Source: Paenibacillus sp. HWE-109 (lineage in GTDB: Bacteria > Bacillota > Bacilli > Paenibacillales > NBRC-103111). From it: a stretch of 64,000 nucleotides of DNA. The notes below the pieces were generated by a model, which did not search any database, was not told the origin of the DNA, and saw only the letters and a list, made by a program, of their open reading frames with translations. Each line of letters opens with the position of its first letter. The first letter of the stretch is position 1. This document shows positions 27,397-36,367 of the stretch, in pieces. The stretch lies in contig NZ_CP091881.1 of NCBI RefSeq assembly GCF_022163125.1, forward strand, positions 6,386,001 to 6,450,000. The letters are read 5' to 3'. The translations under genes were made by a program, and so were the position numbers.

Positions 27397-27831
27397 TTAC
27401 TTCGTGCGCGTCATGCCTTCATGGGCAAGCTCTAAGCTTTCGATCGCAACTTCGTTCCCCGTACCCTTGAAACTAGGTGCCGAGTACTTGGACGGCCATG
27501 CTTCGATAACCTGCCAAGTCGCTACATCTCCGCCTTCTTCGTTGATCGCGATAATCGTAACCGTTTTGCGGGAGATTTTACCTTGAATGGACTCTGACAT
27601 CCAGTTGTACATATCCATGGAGTCCGTAACCCCCCATTTCAATGAGATGTTGCCGTATTTTGCAAGTCCCGGAAGCTTCCGAGGCGTGATGGTTTCGTTG
27701 CCTTCGCGGTATTCAATTACCGAAAGGGAAGCGTCAAATCCAGAAATTTCACTGAATCCAGCTTGCTGAATACCTTCTACTTCAATTCGAAATCTAAAAT
27801 TGCGGTATGGATCCCTACGTTCGCCAGCCAT
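27397..27831 (-). CDS. eCIS inner tube protein 1 (Afp1-like, T4 gp19 family)
   Basis: A 144-residue tube protein: YRNFRFRIEVEGIQQAGFSE, ISGFDASLSVIEYREGNETI, NISLKWGVTDSMDMYNWM and VAIESLELAHEGM. The pattern is that of Hcp/gp19-like tube proteins that stack as hexameric rings. It directly follows the sheath gene, as usual for the main tube subunit, with AAAGGGG before the ATG. It is a paralogue of tube 2 at 26287. Confidence 0.93.
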   Translation of the reverse strand: MAGERRDPYRNFRFRIEVEGIQQAGFSEISGFDASLSVIEYREGNETITPRKLPGLAKYGNISLKWGVTDSMDMYNWMSESIQGKISRKTVTIIAINEEGGDVATWQVIEAWPSKYSAPSFKGTGNEVAIESLELAHEGMTRTK

Positions 27832-27872
27832 ATAATACCCCTTTCCTAATATGAAAAATGTTTAACGTTCAA

Positions 27873-29606
27873 CTATTCTTCTCTTGTTTTCTGAGTAATG
27901 CGGAAGATCACGAACTCGGCAGGTTTGACCGGAGCAACCCCAATCACACAGATGAGTCGACCATTGTCGATATCATCCTGTGTCATCGTACTGCGACCAA
28001 TGTTAATGTAGAAGGCCTCGGAAGGACTTCCGCCCATTAAGGCACCGTCTCTCCATACACGAGTTAAGAAGGCATCTATGGTCCGTTGGACACGAGCCCA
28101 TAGCTGTTCATCATTCGGTTCGAATACGACCCAGTTCGTGCCATTCTTAATTGACTCTTCAATGAAGATGAACAAGCGTCTTACGTTCACATATTTCCAT
28201 AAGCCATTGGAAGAAGTTGTGCGAGCACCCCAAACGCGGATACCCTGGCCTGCAAAATGACGGATCAAGTTCACGCCTTGCGGGTTCAAGATATCTTGCT
28301 CGCCTTTGTTGTACTGACAATCCAGACCAACTGCACCGCGTACGACTTCATTGGCAGGCGCTTTTTGAACGCCGCGCGTTTGGTCGGAACGGGAGTAGAT
28401 CCCAATCACAGAGCCGGATGGCGGGATGTAAATATTTCTTTTGTCCAATGGATCAAAAACTTGCAACCATGGATTGTACATCGCTGCATAACTGCTGTCA
28501 AAAATGTTGCGGTGGGTCATAACATCTGCTACTTTGGTTTTCTCACGCGGAATATCCAGAACCGCAAAGCGGCTGCCCAGATTCTCACAGTGTGCTACCA
28601 GAGATAGTTGAACCGTAGGCTCAGTTACACCCGGAATCGCAATGATGCTGACAACATCGTTATCGATGAAAGACTGAATCCCTGTACGTTTGCCAGGACC
28701 GCGGTCTACACCCATGAAGACATCAGGCGTCACTTGCGCGATGGAGCCGTTGCTTCCGCCGGACAAGGCGATCTGGAACTTGCCAACGGTTTCATTTTCA
28801 CCAGAAAGCACTTCAAAAGGAGCAATTGCGCCTAGATCTTTGCCATCAGTCAAATCTTTGACCGTGATGATATTCGAACGAGAAACAATTTTCTCGATAT
28901 GATTAGCTGCGGAGATGTTCAAAGATACTTTCTCATAAGTCTCAGCTTCATCACCATAGAACACATGCAGAGTGAACTCGGAAGTTGTTAATACTTTGGA
29001 AGGCAGCAAACCAGCGTCTGTTACATCGCCATCAAGCTCTTCAGCAAGCTCAATAATGTTATCTTGGGAAGCGACGACTTTGTTGTATTGTTTTTGACCA
29101 GCAGCTTCGAACGCTACAACGTCACCAACGTTGAACCCCGCATTGTTTTTCACACGGTATTGTTTTTCGCTGATCACTTCATAGATTTGTGTTTTGGCTT
29201 TGCTGGATGGTACAACAACGATACGGATTTGGTTGCCCCATGTCCCAGGATTTTTGGAAGCAATCTCAAGGATCGCCGCTTCTTTGTTGGTGTCTGCTTT
29301 GTTCGTTGCAACTTTAGCGTCAGTTGGCGCTACGCGCATAACGTAACAGCGAGAACCCCCATTTAGATAAAAATGCTCTACAGCATACGAAAGGAAACGG
29401 TACTCACCAAACTCATTCTCCGACAAATAACTGCCGAATAAACGATGGAAATCAGCTACACTTGTAACCAATTGAGGGACACCTTCAATTTCCCCTCTTT
29501 GCGCAAGCCCTATAAACCCGGCCGTACTTGTGCTTGCACCCTCAAGCGGTTGTGCTCCGCTGTCAAACTCTTCCACATAGACTCCAGGTGATAAATAGTC
29601 AGCCAT
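27873..29606 (-). CDS. eCIS contractile sheath protein (subtilisin-like tail sheath family)
   Basis: A 577-residue sheath. The N-terminus MADYLSPGVYVEEFDSGAQP and GASTSTAGFIGLAQRGEIEG are standard. The C-terminal core has PSGSVIGIYSRSDQTRGVQK, APANEVVRGAVGLD, INPQGVNLIRHF-like (LNPQGVNLIRHFAGQGIRVW), GARTTSS, WKYVNVRRLFIFIEESIKNG and FVIFRITQKT. Contraction of this sheath drives the inner tube. Only one sheath gene is present, whereas Afp/PVC loci carry several. GGGGAACA precedes the ATG. The 125-nt gap upstream has a small hairpin (29697-29722) but no gene. Confidence 0.95.
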   Translation of the reverse strand: MADYLSPGVYVEEFDSGAQPLEGASTSTAGFIGLAQRGEIEGVPQLVTSVADFHRLFGSYLSENEFGEYRFLSYAVEHFYLNGGSRCYVMRVAPTDAKVATNKADTNKEAAILEIASKNPGTWGNQIRIVVVPSSKAKTQIYEVISEKQYRVKNNAGFNVGDVVAFEAAGQKQYNKVVASQDNIIELAEELDGDVTDAGLLPSKVLTTSEFTLHVFYGDEAETYEKVSLNISAANHIEKIVSRSNIITVKDLTDGKDLGAIAPFEVLSGENETVGKFQIALSGGSNGSIAQVTPDVFMGVDRGPGKRTGIQSFIDNDVVSIIAIPGVTEPTVQLSLVAHCENLGSRFAVLDIPREKTKVADVMTHRNIFDSSYAAMYNPWLQVFDPLDKRNIYIPPSGSVIGIYSRSDQTRGVQKAPANEVVRGAVGLDCQYNKGEQDILNPQGVNLIRHFAGQGIRVWGARTTSSNGLWKYVNVRRLFIFIEESIKNGTNWVVFEPNDEQLWARVQRTIDAFLTRVWRDGALMGGSPSEAFYINIGRSTMTQDDIDNGRLICVIGVAPVKPAEFVIFRITQKTREE

Positions 29607-29731
29607 TGTTCCCCAGTTCTGTCAGACGGCTCTTCTTGCAAATGAATACGGCCATCGACATGAAACCAGTTCTCTCCTTTCTGCTTGTCATTTTGTATAG
29701 AAGATGGACGTGTCCATTCTACTAATTAAGA

Positions 29732-30535
29732 TCAGGTCAGACGTATAACCCCCAAATTGGTTGTCATCCCCTCGGATACCAAAACTTCTTTCGTTAGCTC
29801 CGAACGGTCTTTGCCGTAAGTAATAATGAGCTCCGTCTGAAAAGCTTGAATCCGATTACCACGAAAAGCGATTACTGCTTCTCCCCGCTCTGTTGATCGG
29901 GTTTCTTGGACAGGCAGCAGCAACGAGCCCCTTGTGTAAGCTTTGGTCAGCTTACGTTCTAGGCGGAATCGTTTCTGATACTCCAATACCTCGACGATGC
30001 GGATGTGTTCTTCAGCCGGTTTGGCGCCTCGCCCCCGCAGGATGTAGGCATCTCCTGCTGCAATCGTTCCGGTGAACGAACCCAGCGTAACTTCCAGTGC
30101 GCCTTTATCCGCTTGATCCATCATAATCCGGGCACGCGCGCATTCCTCGGTTACAATCCTTGCTTGCAGCTTGGCGTCCATAATAGGAGCTCCTGCGGCA
30201 TCCTTCAACATCGCTCGGATCAACCCTGCTCCTTGCGAAAAAGGATATGATGGCAGTGGTTTTAGCTGAACAATCTCAATAAAATTGTCGGTTCCTACGG
30301 TGATCAGAGACTGTTCTGGGAAATAGTACTCGCTGCTTACCGTTAATCGGTAATCACCGGGTGGCAAGTCATTGAATATATAGGAACCATTCGATTTACT
30401 TATTGCTTTCGAACGGGTGCCTTCCAAATAAACGGTGGTTGTGTTGCCAAGAGGAGTTTTCGAGGTACTTGCGTCGATCACGCAAACAACAAGGGAGACT
30501 CGGGTTTTCAATTGCGATACGCGAATATGTTCCAC
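29732..30535 (-). CDS. eCIS-cluster protein with carboxypeptidase-regulatory-like domain
   Basis: A 267-residue protein. Residues about 10-85 form a prealbumin-like beta domain (LGNTTTVYLEGTRSKAISKS then YIFNDLPPGDYRLTVSSEYY), as in CarboxypepD_reg-like modules. The C-terminal about 160 residues are strand-rich and not recognised. There is no signal peptide or catalytic motif. The GTG at 30535 has AGGAGG upstream, and the gene lies 12 nt after the DUF4255 gene in the structural operon. A cap, collar or decoration role is a guess from position. Confidence 0.65.
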   Translation of the reverse strand: MEHIRVSQLKTRVSLVVCVIDASTSKTPLGNTTTVYLEGTRSKAISKSNGSYIFNDLPPGDYRLTVSSEYYFPEQSLITVGTDNFIEIVQLKPLPSYPFSQGAGLIRAMLKDAAGAPIMDAKLQARIVTEECARARIMMDQADKGALEVTLGSFTGTIAAGDAYILRGRGAKPAEEHIRIVEVLEYQKRFRLERKLTKAYTRGSLLLPVQETRSTERGEAVIAFRGNRIQAFQTELIITYGKDRSELTKEVLVSEGMTTNLGVIRLT

Positions 30536-30547
30536 AACCTAAACCTC

Positions 30548-31126
30548 CTAACCTTGTATACGAAAATCGGTTTCCGAAACCCTTTTGGTTGTTCTGATAC
30601 GAGTGGAATCAATATTTACAGGCCCAACGGTATAACTGACTGATAATCTGTAGGGGGTTTCTGCGAAATTCCATAAATTCAGGATGCTTTCTCCTTTGAA
30701 AGGGTCCATGACAATGCGAACCTCTTCATCTTGCTCTGCTAGAGTTCCTAGCGTCATTGATCCTCTTAGTACGGAATGATCATAGAGAACTTGCATCGCT
30801 CGACCTAGAATCCGGTGTTCATCCAATGCTCTGGACTGCAGCTCGGCTGGTGACTGAACCGTCAGCAAATAGCTGAGATCTACCACCATAGGAGGAAACT
30901 GGATCTCATTCGTCCCTCGGGAAATCATGTGGGTGCGGCGATTCTCGCCACTTTCGCGAATGTTGTACAAATAAAGAGATAAGTAGAAATCACCTTTATC
31001 GACAGGCGAAGCAAGCCCAATCATCTCTGGTTGGGGTATGGGATCTGGGGTCATGTTTTCTCTGAGCAACTTGATCAGAGATGCGCTTACATCAGCAATT
31101 ACCGAATAATCGCCTATGGGGTTCAC
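30548..31126 (-). CDS. eCIS tail terminator-like protein, DUF4255 (Pvc16 N-terminal type)
   Basis: A 192-residue protein. Landmarks are YSVIADVSASLIKLLRENMT, GDFYLSLYLYNIRESGENRR, the FPPMVVDLSYLLTVQSPAEL motif and EHRILGRAMQVLYDHSVL. These fit DUF4255/Pvc16, which caps the inner tube and sheath at the distal end. It is the first gene of the structural operon, about 1.7 kb downstream of the ATPase. The GTG start follows AGGTAGGAA. A candidate promoter lies at 31198-31226. Confidence 0.9.
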   Translation of the reverse strand: MNPIGDYSVIADVSASLIKLLRENMTPDPIPQPEMIGLASPVDKGDFYLSLYLYNIRESGENRRTHMISRGTNEIQFPPMVVDLSYLLTVQSPAELQSRALDEHRILGRAMQVLYDHSVLRGSMTLGTLAEQDEEVRIVMDPFKGESILNLWNFAETPYRLSVSYTVGPVNIDSTRIRTTKRVSETDFRIQG

Positions 31127-31197
31127 TTCCTACCTCAAAATACCTATGTAATGTGTTAAAACGATGAGGAATAATGTCATATTGTGTACCTTTTTCT

Positions 31198-31226
31198 ATT
31201 ATAATTGCAAATTGCTAGGATGACTA
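31198..31226 (-). promoter_or_regulatory. Candidate promoter of the eCIS structural operon
   Basis: On the minus strand TAGTCA (31226-31221), a 17-nt spacer and a consensus TATAAT (31203-31198) lie about 70 nt before the DUF4255 start. The -35 box matches 4 of 6. Confidence 0.45.
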
Positions 31227-31260
31227 TAGCGATTATTTAGGAGTTTGGTAAAAATACAGT

Positions 31261-31287
31261 ATAAACCTAGCAAAATGCTAGGTTTAT
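31261..31287. other. 11-bp perfect inverted repeat upstream of the structural operon
   Basis: ATAAACCTAGC and GCTAGGTTTAT flank AAAAT, about 35 bp upstream of the candidate promoter. It could be an operator or a weak minus-strand terminator (a short T run follows after 5 nt). Confidence 0.45.
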
Positions 31288-31756
31288 GCTTAGTAAGGTA
31301 CTGAAATATAAATTAATTTTATTCACATGAAATGTTAGATTTGTTTCACCGTTTTTTGCGGCTTCTCCTAACGGACCTCTTGATCGTCTATCGCAACTCC
31401 CGCTCCTAACAAATTATGATTTTAAGATAGGCTCCGATGAAATGCTCATCCCTCAACAGAATCCCCCCTCCTCTTGATGTGGATTGTGGAAACTTCAAGC
31501 CTAACCATTGGATTAATCCAATGACGTAGAAACATTGGCTAGTTTTTGGTGCATGGTGCCGCAGAGTGAGTGGTTATGAGGTGCGTGGTGGGCGAGCGAG
31601 ATTAGGAGTTGGAAAAGCAGTCAAGCGAAATGGCGCGTTGTCGGCATGGTGAGTAATGACGCGGGTGAGAACAGCAGCTTGGAATGCAGTCAGGTGGGAT
31701 GGCGCGTTATCAGATAGCTGTAGACGCTTGCAGATTGCGATTGCTTTTTGTGATTT

Positions 31757-31874
31757 CATTGGATAAATCCAATGAAATGCTCAATTTCCGGGTTGAAAAC
31801 CCACTCACATTGGATAAATCCAACGAAATGCTCAATTTCCGGGTTGAAAACCCACTTACATTGGATAAATCCAA
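31757..31874. repeat. 51-bp repeat array, block 1
   Basis: Two full 51-bp units (starting 31757 and 31808) and a truncated third (31859). Each unit holds two dyads: CATTGGATAAATCCAAYG and GGGTTGAAAACCC. Confidence 0.9.
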
Positions 31875-32221
31875 TGAAAATCTCAAAGTCAGCCCTTTCT
31901 GGGCGAATCCAAGCCCAACCACTGGATTAATCCAATCAAAGGTTGATTTCAACCTCTTTCGAGCGACTTTCATTGGATTAATCCAATGAAGTAGAAACAC
32001 TGGCTAGTTTTTGGTGCATGGTGCCGCAGAGTGAGTGGTTATGAGGTGCGTGGTGGGCGAGCGAGATTAGGAGTTGGAAAAGCAGTCAGGTGGAATCGCG
32101 CGTTGTTCGCATGGTGAATAGTGGCGCGGGTGAGAACAGCAGCTTGGAATGCAGTCAGGTGGGATGGCGCATTATCAGATAGCTGGAGACGCTTGCAGAT
32201 TGCGATTGCTTTTTGTGATTT

Positions 32222-32441
32222 CATTGGATAAATCCAATGAAATGCTCAATTTCCGGGTTGAAAACCCACTTTCATTGGATAAATCCAACGAAATGCTCAA
32301 TTTCCGGATTGAAAACCCACTTTCATTGGATAAATCCAACGAAATGCTCAATTTCCGGGTTGAAAACCCACTTACATTGGATAAATCCAACGAAATGCTC
32401 AATTTCCGGGTTGAAAACCCACTTTCATTGGATATTTCCAA
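32222..32441. repeat. 51-bp repeat array, block 2
   Basis: Four full 51-bp units (starting 32222, 32273, 32324, 32375) and a degenerate fifth (32426). Units differ by single bases. Related ATTGGATTAATCCAAT dyads stand alone at 31507, 31970 and 32538. Confidence 0.9.
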
Positions 32442-32752
32442 TGTAAATCTCAAAGTCAGCCCTTTCTGGGCGAATCCAAGCCCAACCATTGGAGTTAATC
32501 CAATCAAAGGTTGATTTCAACCTCTTTCGAGCCACTTTCATTGGATTAATCCAATGAAGTAGAAACACTAGCTAGTTTTTGGTGCATGGTGCCGCAGAGT
32601 GAGTGGTTATGAGGTGCATGGTGGGGCGAGCGAGATTAGGAGTTGGAAAAGCAGTCAGGTGGAATCGCGCGTTGTTCGCATGGTGAATAGTGGTGCGGGT
32701 GAGAACAGCAGCTAGTTCTTGCTGTTCAGGCACATGACACAACGCAGCGAAC

Positions 32753-32786
32753 AAAAAGCGGGCTGCGCCAGGGCGCAAACCCGCTA
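32753..32786 (-). terminator. Terminator after the eCIS ATPase gene
   Basis: On the minus strand AGCGGGTTTGCGCC pairs with GGCGCAGCCCGCT and is followed by TTTTTG, 6 nt after the ATPase stop. It suggests the ATPase is a separate transcript from the structural operon. Confidence 0.8.
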
Positions 32787-32791
32787 CTGTT

Positions 32792-35008
32792 TTAATAGTC
32801 CTCCCACTCCTGCCGAGCGAGGATTTTGCCTGATTTCTGTAGTTCGTGCCGGATGGACTTGATAATATGTTTCATCCGGATGGAGTCACCCGCTTCGGCA
32901 GCTAAGAATGCGGATGAAACCACGACATTCTTGATGTTGCCTCCGGCAATCTCGTAGCGCTGCGCCAAATACTTAAAATCAACGTCATCATTAAGCGGTG
33001 CCGCAGGCGGAAACATGGATTGCCAGATTTTTTCACGGTATTCACTATCCGGAAAGGGAAATTTAATAACGTAGTTAATGCGCCGCAAGAAGGCTTCATC
33101 AATATTATTTAAGAGATTCGTAGCCAGCACGGTAATTCCTTGATACTCCTCCATCTTCTGAAGCAGATAGGCGGTTTCGATGTTCGCGTATTTATCATGC
33201 GAATCTTTCACTTCCGAGCGTTTGCCAAACAGCGCATCCGTCTCATCAAAGAACAGCACCGCATTGCTCAGCTGCGCTTCTTCGAAGATCTCATGCAGAT
33301 TCTTCTCCGTTTCGCCTATGTATTTACTGATCACCTGCGAGAGATCGACTTTGTACAGCTCTAGCTGCAGGTCGCCGGCGACAACCTGCGCAGACATCGT
33401 CTTGCCCGTGCCCGGCGGGCCGGCGAACAGCATGCTAAGCCCCTTGCCGTAGGCTAGCTTCTTCTCGAAACCCCAGTCGTTGTAGACAACGCCGCGATAT
33501 TTCACTTGATTGCAGGCGTTGCGCAGCTGATCCTTCTGCTCGGGTGGGAGCACGACGTCCTCCCACCCGTAGCGCGGCTCGATGCGCGTCGCCTTGCGCT
33601 CCAGCTTGTGCTGCACCTGCTGGTAGCACGCTTTGTAGAGCGCGTCCAGCCGCAGCACCTGCGGCGCAGCTGCGGCTTCGCCATCCGCCTGCGGCTCGCG
33701 CTGCCAGGCGGAATACCCGCGCGCCAGCATCAGCGCGCGGCGGATCTGCCCAGGGGTGAAGCGGAATTTGCCGCTCATCACCCCAAAGTCAAGATTCGCC
33801 GCGCTCACACCGAGCTCGCGCGCGAAGGCCGTCCACAGGCGCTCACGCCCGCCTTCGTCCGGCACTTGCAGTTCATGCTCAAGGAGCAGCCGCTCCTTGG
33901 GCTTCCAGCTCAGCCGGTTGTGCCGCCCGGCGAGCAGAAAGACCATGCCGCCGTAGCCGTCGAGCTGCTCGTGAAACCGCCCGAGCCGCTGCTGTGCAGC
34001 CTGATCCGGCTCCTCTGGGTAGAGCACATCCAGCCGTGTGAAACACAGCATGGCCTGATGCAGAATCGCCTCGCGAATAATCACGCTCAGCTGCTCTTCC
34101 AGACTTGCCGCGTGCAGCAGCACGTCCGCCAGATCAACCAGCAGCAGCGGCTTCTTGAAGAAGCTGCTGAGGTGCTTGACCTGCAGCTTCTTGCCGGCGC
34201 CCGCGTTCCCCCAGATGTGGAACGCCAGGCGCTTGCGCTCAGCCGCAGGTGCCTGAGACATATCGCGGATGAAGCCCCGTAGCCGCTGCTGGAAGTCCTC
34301 GTGAACGAGCAAAGGCGTGAGCTCCTCATCAGGGTAGACCATTTGCACCGCAGGCTTGAGCTTAGGATCAACCTCACCTGAATCCAACAGGAAAGAGATA
34401 ATCCTTTTATCTAATACAAGCGGTTTGGATAATAAAGACTGACTCCCGTTGTCAGATTCTTCCCGTTGAAGCAGGTAGCGAGCCAAGCGACCTTCCGGTG
34501 CCATGAACGTCGTACGCGCTGCCCTCATTTCCTCCGGTTGACTGCATGCAATCTGCAATGCCAAGCTGATATTAGGTGTTTTGCGAGTCAAATCATCCAA
34601 TAGAAAACCAAAGATCCGCTCATACTTGCGATCCAGTTCTACCGCTAGACCAAGCATGACGAACTTTTCTTCCACGGGAGAGAGCCCGAATACGGATGAC
34701 AGATAAGATAAAGGCAGGAATATGCCTGTTTGGCGGCTTTCTCCCAGCCTTGCAGCCAGGTAAGCTTCACTCTCTTCAATCGCAGCCATCAGCGCTCGTT
34801 CTTCCTCATCCAACGCCTCATTAGCCCCATATCCACCGACCAGACGGATGAATTCATCTTCGGACACGAACATCCCCCGGAACGAATCCGTTTGCGGATC
34901 AGGGGTTAGTTTTTGACGGCGTTTATATAGAAGCTCCAGCTTTCGATCCAACAATGTAAGCTCGTCCTTATAATGTTCCCATGCATGTGAATATCCTTGA
35001 GCTGCCAT
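32792..35008 (-). CDS. eCIS AAA+ ATPase (Afp15/Pvc15-like)
   Basis: A 738-residue AAA+ protein. Walker A is GPPGTGKT with Lys 536, Walker B is FFDETDALF with D588/E589, and sensor-1-type TVLATNLLNNID and arginine-finger-like AFLRRINYVIKF follow. A degenerate upstream AAA-like region (WGNAGAGKKLQVKHL near 265) suggests two modules. Such ATPases are a hallmark of eCIS loci and separate them from R-type pyocins; they are thought to act in assembly or cargo loading. The ATG follows AGGAGGGCT. It is the first gene of the cluster on the minus strand and ends at its own terminator. The segment 33.5-34.2 kb is GC-rich. Confidence 0.92.
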   Translation of the reverse strand: MAAQGYSHAWEHYKDELTLLDRKLELLYKRRQKLTPDPQTDSFRGMFVSEDEFIRLVGGYGANEALDEEERALMAAIEESEAYLAARLGESRQTGIFLPLSYLSSVFGLSPVEEKFVMLGLAVELDRKYERIFGFLLDDLTRKTPNISLALQIACSQPEEMRAARTTFMAPEGRLARYLLQREESDNGSQSLLSKPLVLDKRIISFLLDSGEVDPKLKPAVQMVYPDEELTPLLVHEDFQQRLRGFIRDMSQAPAAERKRLAFHIWGNAGAGKKLQVKHLSSFFKKPLLLVDLADVLLHAASLEEQLSVIIREAILHQAMLCFTRLDVLYPEEPDQAAQQRLGRFHEQLDGYGGMVFLLAGRHNRLSWKPKERLLLEHELQVPDEGGRERLWTAFARELGVSAANLDFGVMSGKFRFTPGQIRRALMLARGYSAWQREPQADGEAAAAPQVLRLDALYKACYQQVQHKLERKATRIEPRYGWEDVVLPPEQKDQLRNACNQVKYRGVVYNDWGFEKKLAYGKGLSMLFAGPPGTGKTMSAQVVAGDLQLELYKVDLSQVISKYIGETEKNLHEIFEEAQLSNAVLFFDETDALFGKRSEVKDSHDKYANIETAYLLQKMEEYQGITVLATNLLNNIDEAFLRRINYVIKFPFPDSEYREKIWQSMFPPAAPLNDDVDFKYLAQRYEIAGGNIKNVVVSSAFLAAEAGDSIRMKHIIKSIRHELQKSGKILARQEWEDY

Positions 35009-35139
35009 AGCCCTCCTAAAGAACTCTTTGCTATTTTCATTGCTTGCTAAAATGGGGTGTTATTCTTTACAATGATCAGATAAGGCACAAATTGATTTTC
35101 CAATAATTGCTACCCTGAAAGGAAAGTGGCCTGCTTCCG

Positions 35140-36240
35140 ATGGAACAACTTCCGGCGAATGATCATATTTGGAACCGCAAACTTATCCATTTATTATGGT
35201 GGATTCTACTCATCTATGAAGTAGCGGCAATGATTGGTTTTTTCTTTGATTTATATGATCAGCCTGCTGGGTGGCAATCCAGCTTTTGGCAATACCAAGT
35301 TCTTCCCACTAGTTTTCAGCTTATACTTATGGGTGCCGGTTATCTGACGTTGCATTATCTCAAAAGATATAGTGATTTTATCATGATTATATGGACCATG
35401 ACCACGGTCAGTATTTATATGGTTTGCATCCCGGAACTGATGGGTAGTTACGAGTTAATTAGCATCCCTATTATTTTGGCCTCTGTCTATTTCCAAAAAA
35501 AATATATTATCTTCGCTTATAGTTTAGGCATGTTTTGTTTAATCAGCTTATTTATTAGCCAGGTTAATCAAGGATACTCGATTACACCCTATAAAGTGAT
35601 TGTCTCTGTTACAGTGCTTACTTCCACCGCTCTCGTCTGTTTTGCCATTATGAACAAAGGCTTGGCGCTTATTACTCAGCTCAGAGAATCGGTTGTTCGC
35701 GAGCAGGATCTCCTTATCCGCAATGTCATGATTGATCGGTTGTCCAAGGTAGATGCCCTCACGGAGCTGTTTAATCATCGTTCCTTTCAAGAGCACACTG
35801 ATCACCTTATTTCGCATATGCCTTATGACACACCATTGGAACTAGCCCTGATGGATATCGATAATTTCAAAAAAATTAATGATACCTATGGTCACTGGGT
35901 CGGTGATGTCGTGCTCAAAACCATCGGTACTCTCCTCAAAGAAGTGCTCGGGCCAGATGATATGTCGTTTCGCTATGGCGGAGAGGAATTCGCTGTTCTT
36001 TTCGTGGGCAAGAGCCATGAAGAAGTCATGGGCTTGTGTGAACAACTGATGCAATTCATTCGGGAGACAGAAATTCCAGAGATGCCGGGGCAAGCATTGA
36101 CGATGAGTATCGGGCTTGCGCCTTACAATCGGAATACGATGAAAAAAGCCTGGTTTCAACAGGTGGATGAATGTTTATACGTCGCCAAACGCAATGGCAA
36201 AAATCGAATTCATGCCCATATGTCCTATGAACAACGTTAA
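35140..36240 (+). CDS. Membrane-bound GGDEF diguanylate cyclase
   Basis: A 366-residue protein with about six hydrophobic segments in residues 15-185, a short coiled linker (LRESVVREQDLLIRNVMI), then a GGDEF domain. The active-site loop is RYGGEEF, with DIDNFKKINDTYGH upstream, so it should make c-di-GMP from two GTP. The RxxD inhibitory site is absent (G in place of R), so product feedback through that site is unlikely. No known extracellular sensor domain is visible. It is divergent from the eCIS ATPase gene; functional linkage is unproven. Confidence 0.9.
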   Translation: MEQLPANDHIWNRKLIHLLWWILLIYEVAAMIGFFFDLYDQPAGWQSSFWQYQVLPTSFQLILMGAGYLTLHYLKRYSDFIMIIWTMTTVSIYMVCIPELMGSYELISIPIILASVYFQKKYIIFAYSLGMFCLISLFISQVNQGYSITPYKVIVSVTVLTSTALVCFAIMNKGLALITQLRESVVREQDLLIRNVMIDRLSKVDALTELFNHRSFQEHTDHLISHMPYDTPLELALMDIDNFKKINDTYGHWVGDVVLKTIGTLLKEVLGPDDMSFRYGGEEFAVLFVGKSHEEVMGLCEQLMQFIRETEIPEMPGQALTMSIGLAPYNRNTMKKAWFQQVDECLYVAKRNGKNRIHAHMSYEQR

Positions 36241-36243
36241 TAA

Positions 36244-36273
36244 GTCAGGAGCCTAAAGCTTCTGGCTTTTTTT
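36244..36273 (+). terminator. Terminator after the diguanylate cyclase gene
   Basis: GTCAGGAGC pairs (with G-U) with GCTTCTGGC, followed by seven T. Confidence 0.7.
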
Positions 36274-36367
36274 ATTTTGGGCCTGTGTCATTACTTTCCA
36301 GATAAAAACCCCTCATCAAATGCTCAACTTTCTCCGAAACATATAATATACAACAGGAGGTAGACAC

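Larger units (their letters stand above)
31526..32711. repeat. Large tandem duplication carrying the 51-bp hairpin array
   Basis: Three successive copies begin GTAGAAACA at 31526, 31991 and 32559. Copy 1 is 465 bp, copy 2 is 568 bp, and copy 3 is cut after about 153 bp near 32711. The copies are nearly identical outside the array; the length difference equals two 51-bp units plus one base. The stretch lies between the ATPase and DUF4255 genes; I see no convincing gene in it. Confidence 0.9.

Noticed and set aside
31757..32441. CRISPR array
   Set aside because: The repeat blocks run head to tail as 51-bp units with no unique spacers, and there are no cas genes.
31684..32514. Repeat proteins encoded by the 51-bp array on both strands
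   Set aside because: 51 is divisible by 3, so any frame without a stop stays open. Both strands are open in the same place and no ribosome binding site is evident, so these frames look accidental.
9392..35008. Prophage
   Set aside because: There is no integrase, portal, terminase, capsid, holin or endolysin, and an AAA+ ATPase plus DUF4255 protein mark an eCIS.
9392..35008. Type VI secretion system
   Set aside because: No TssJLM membrane complex or ClpV is present, and the host appears Gram-positive.
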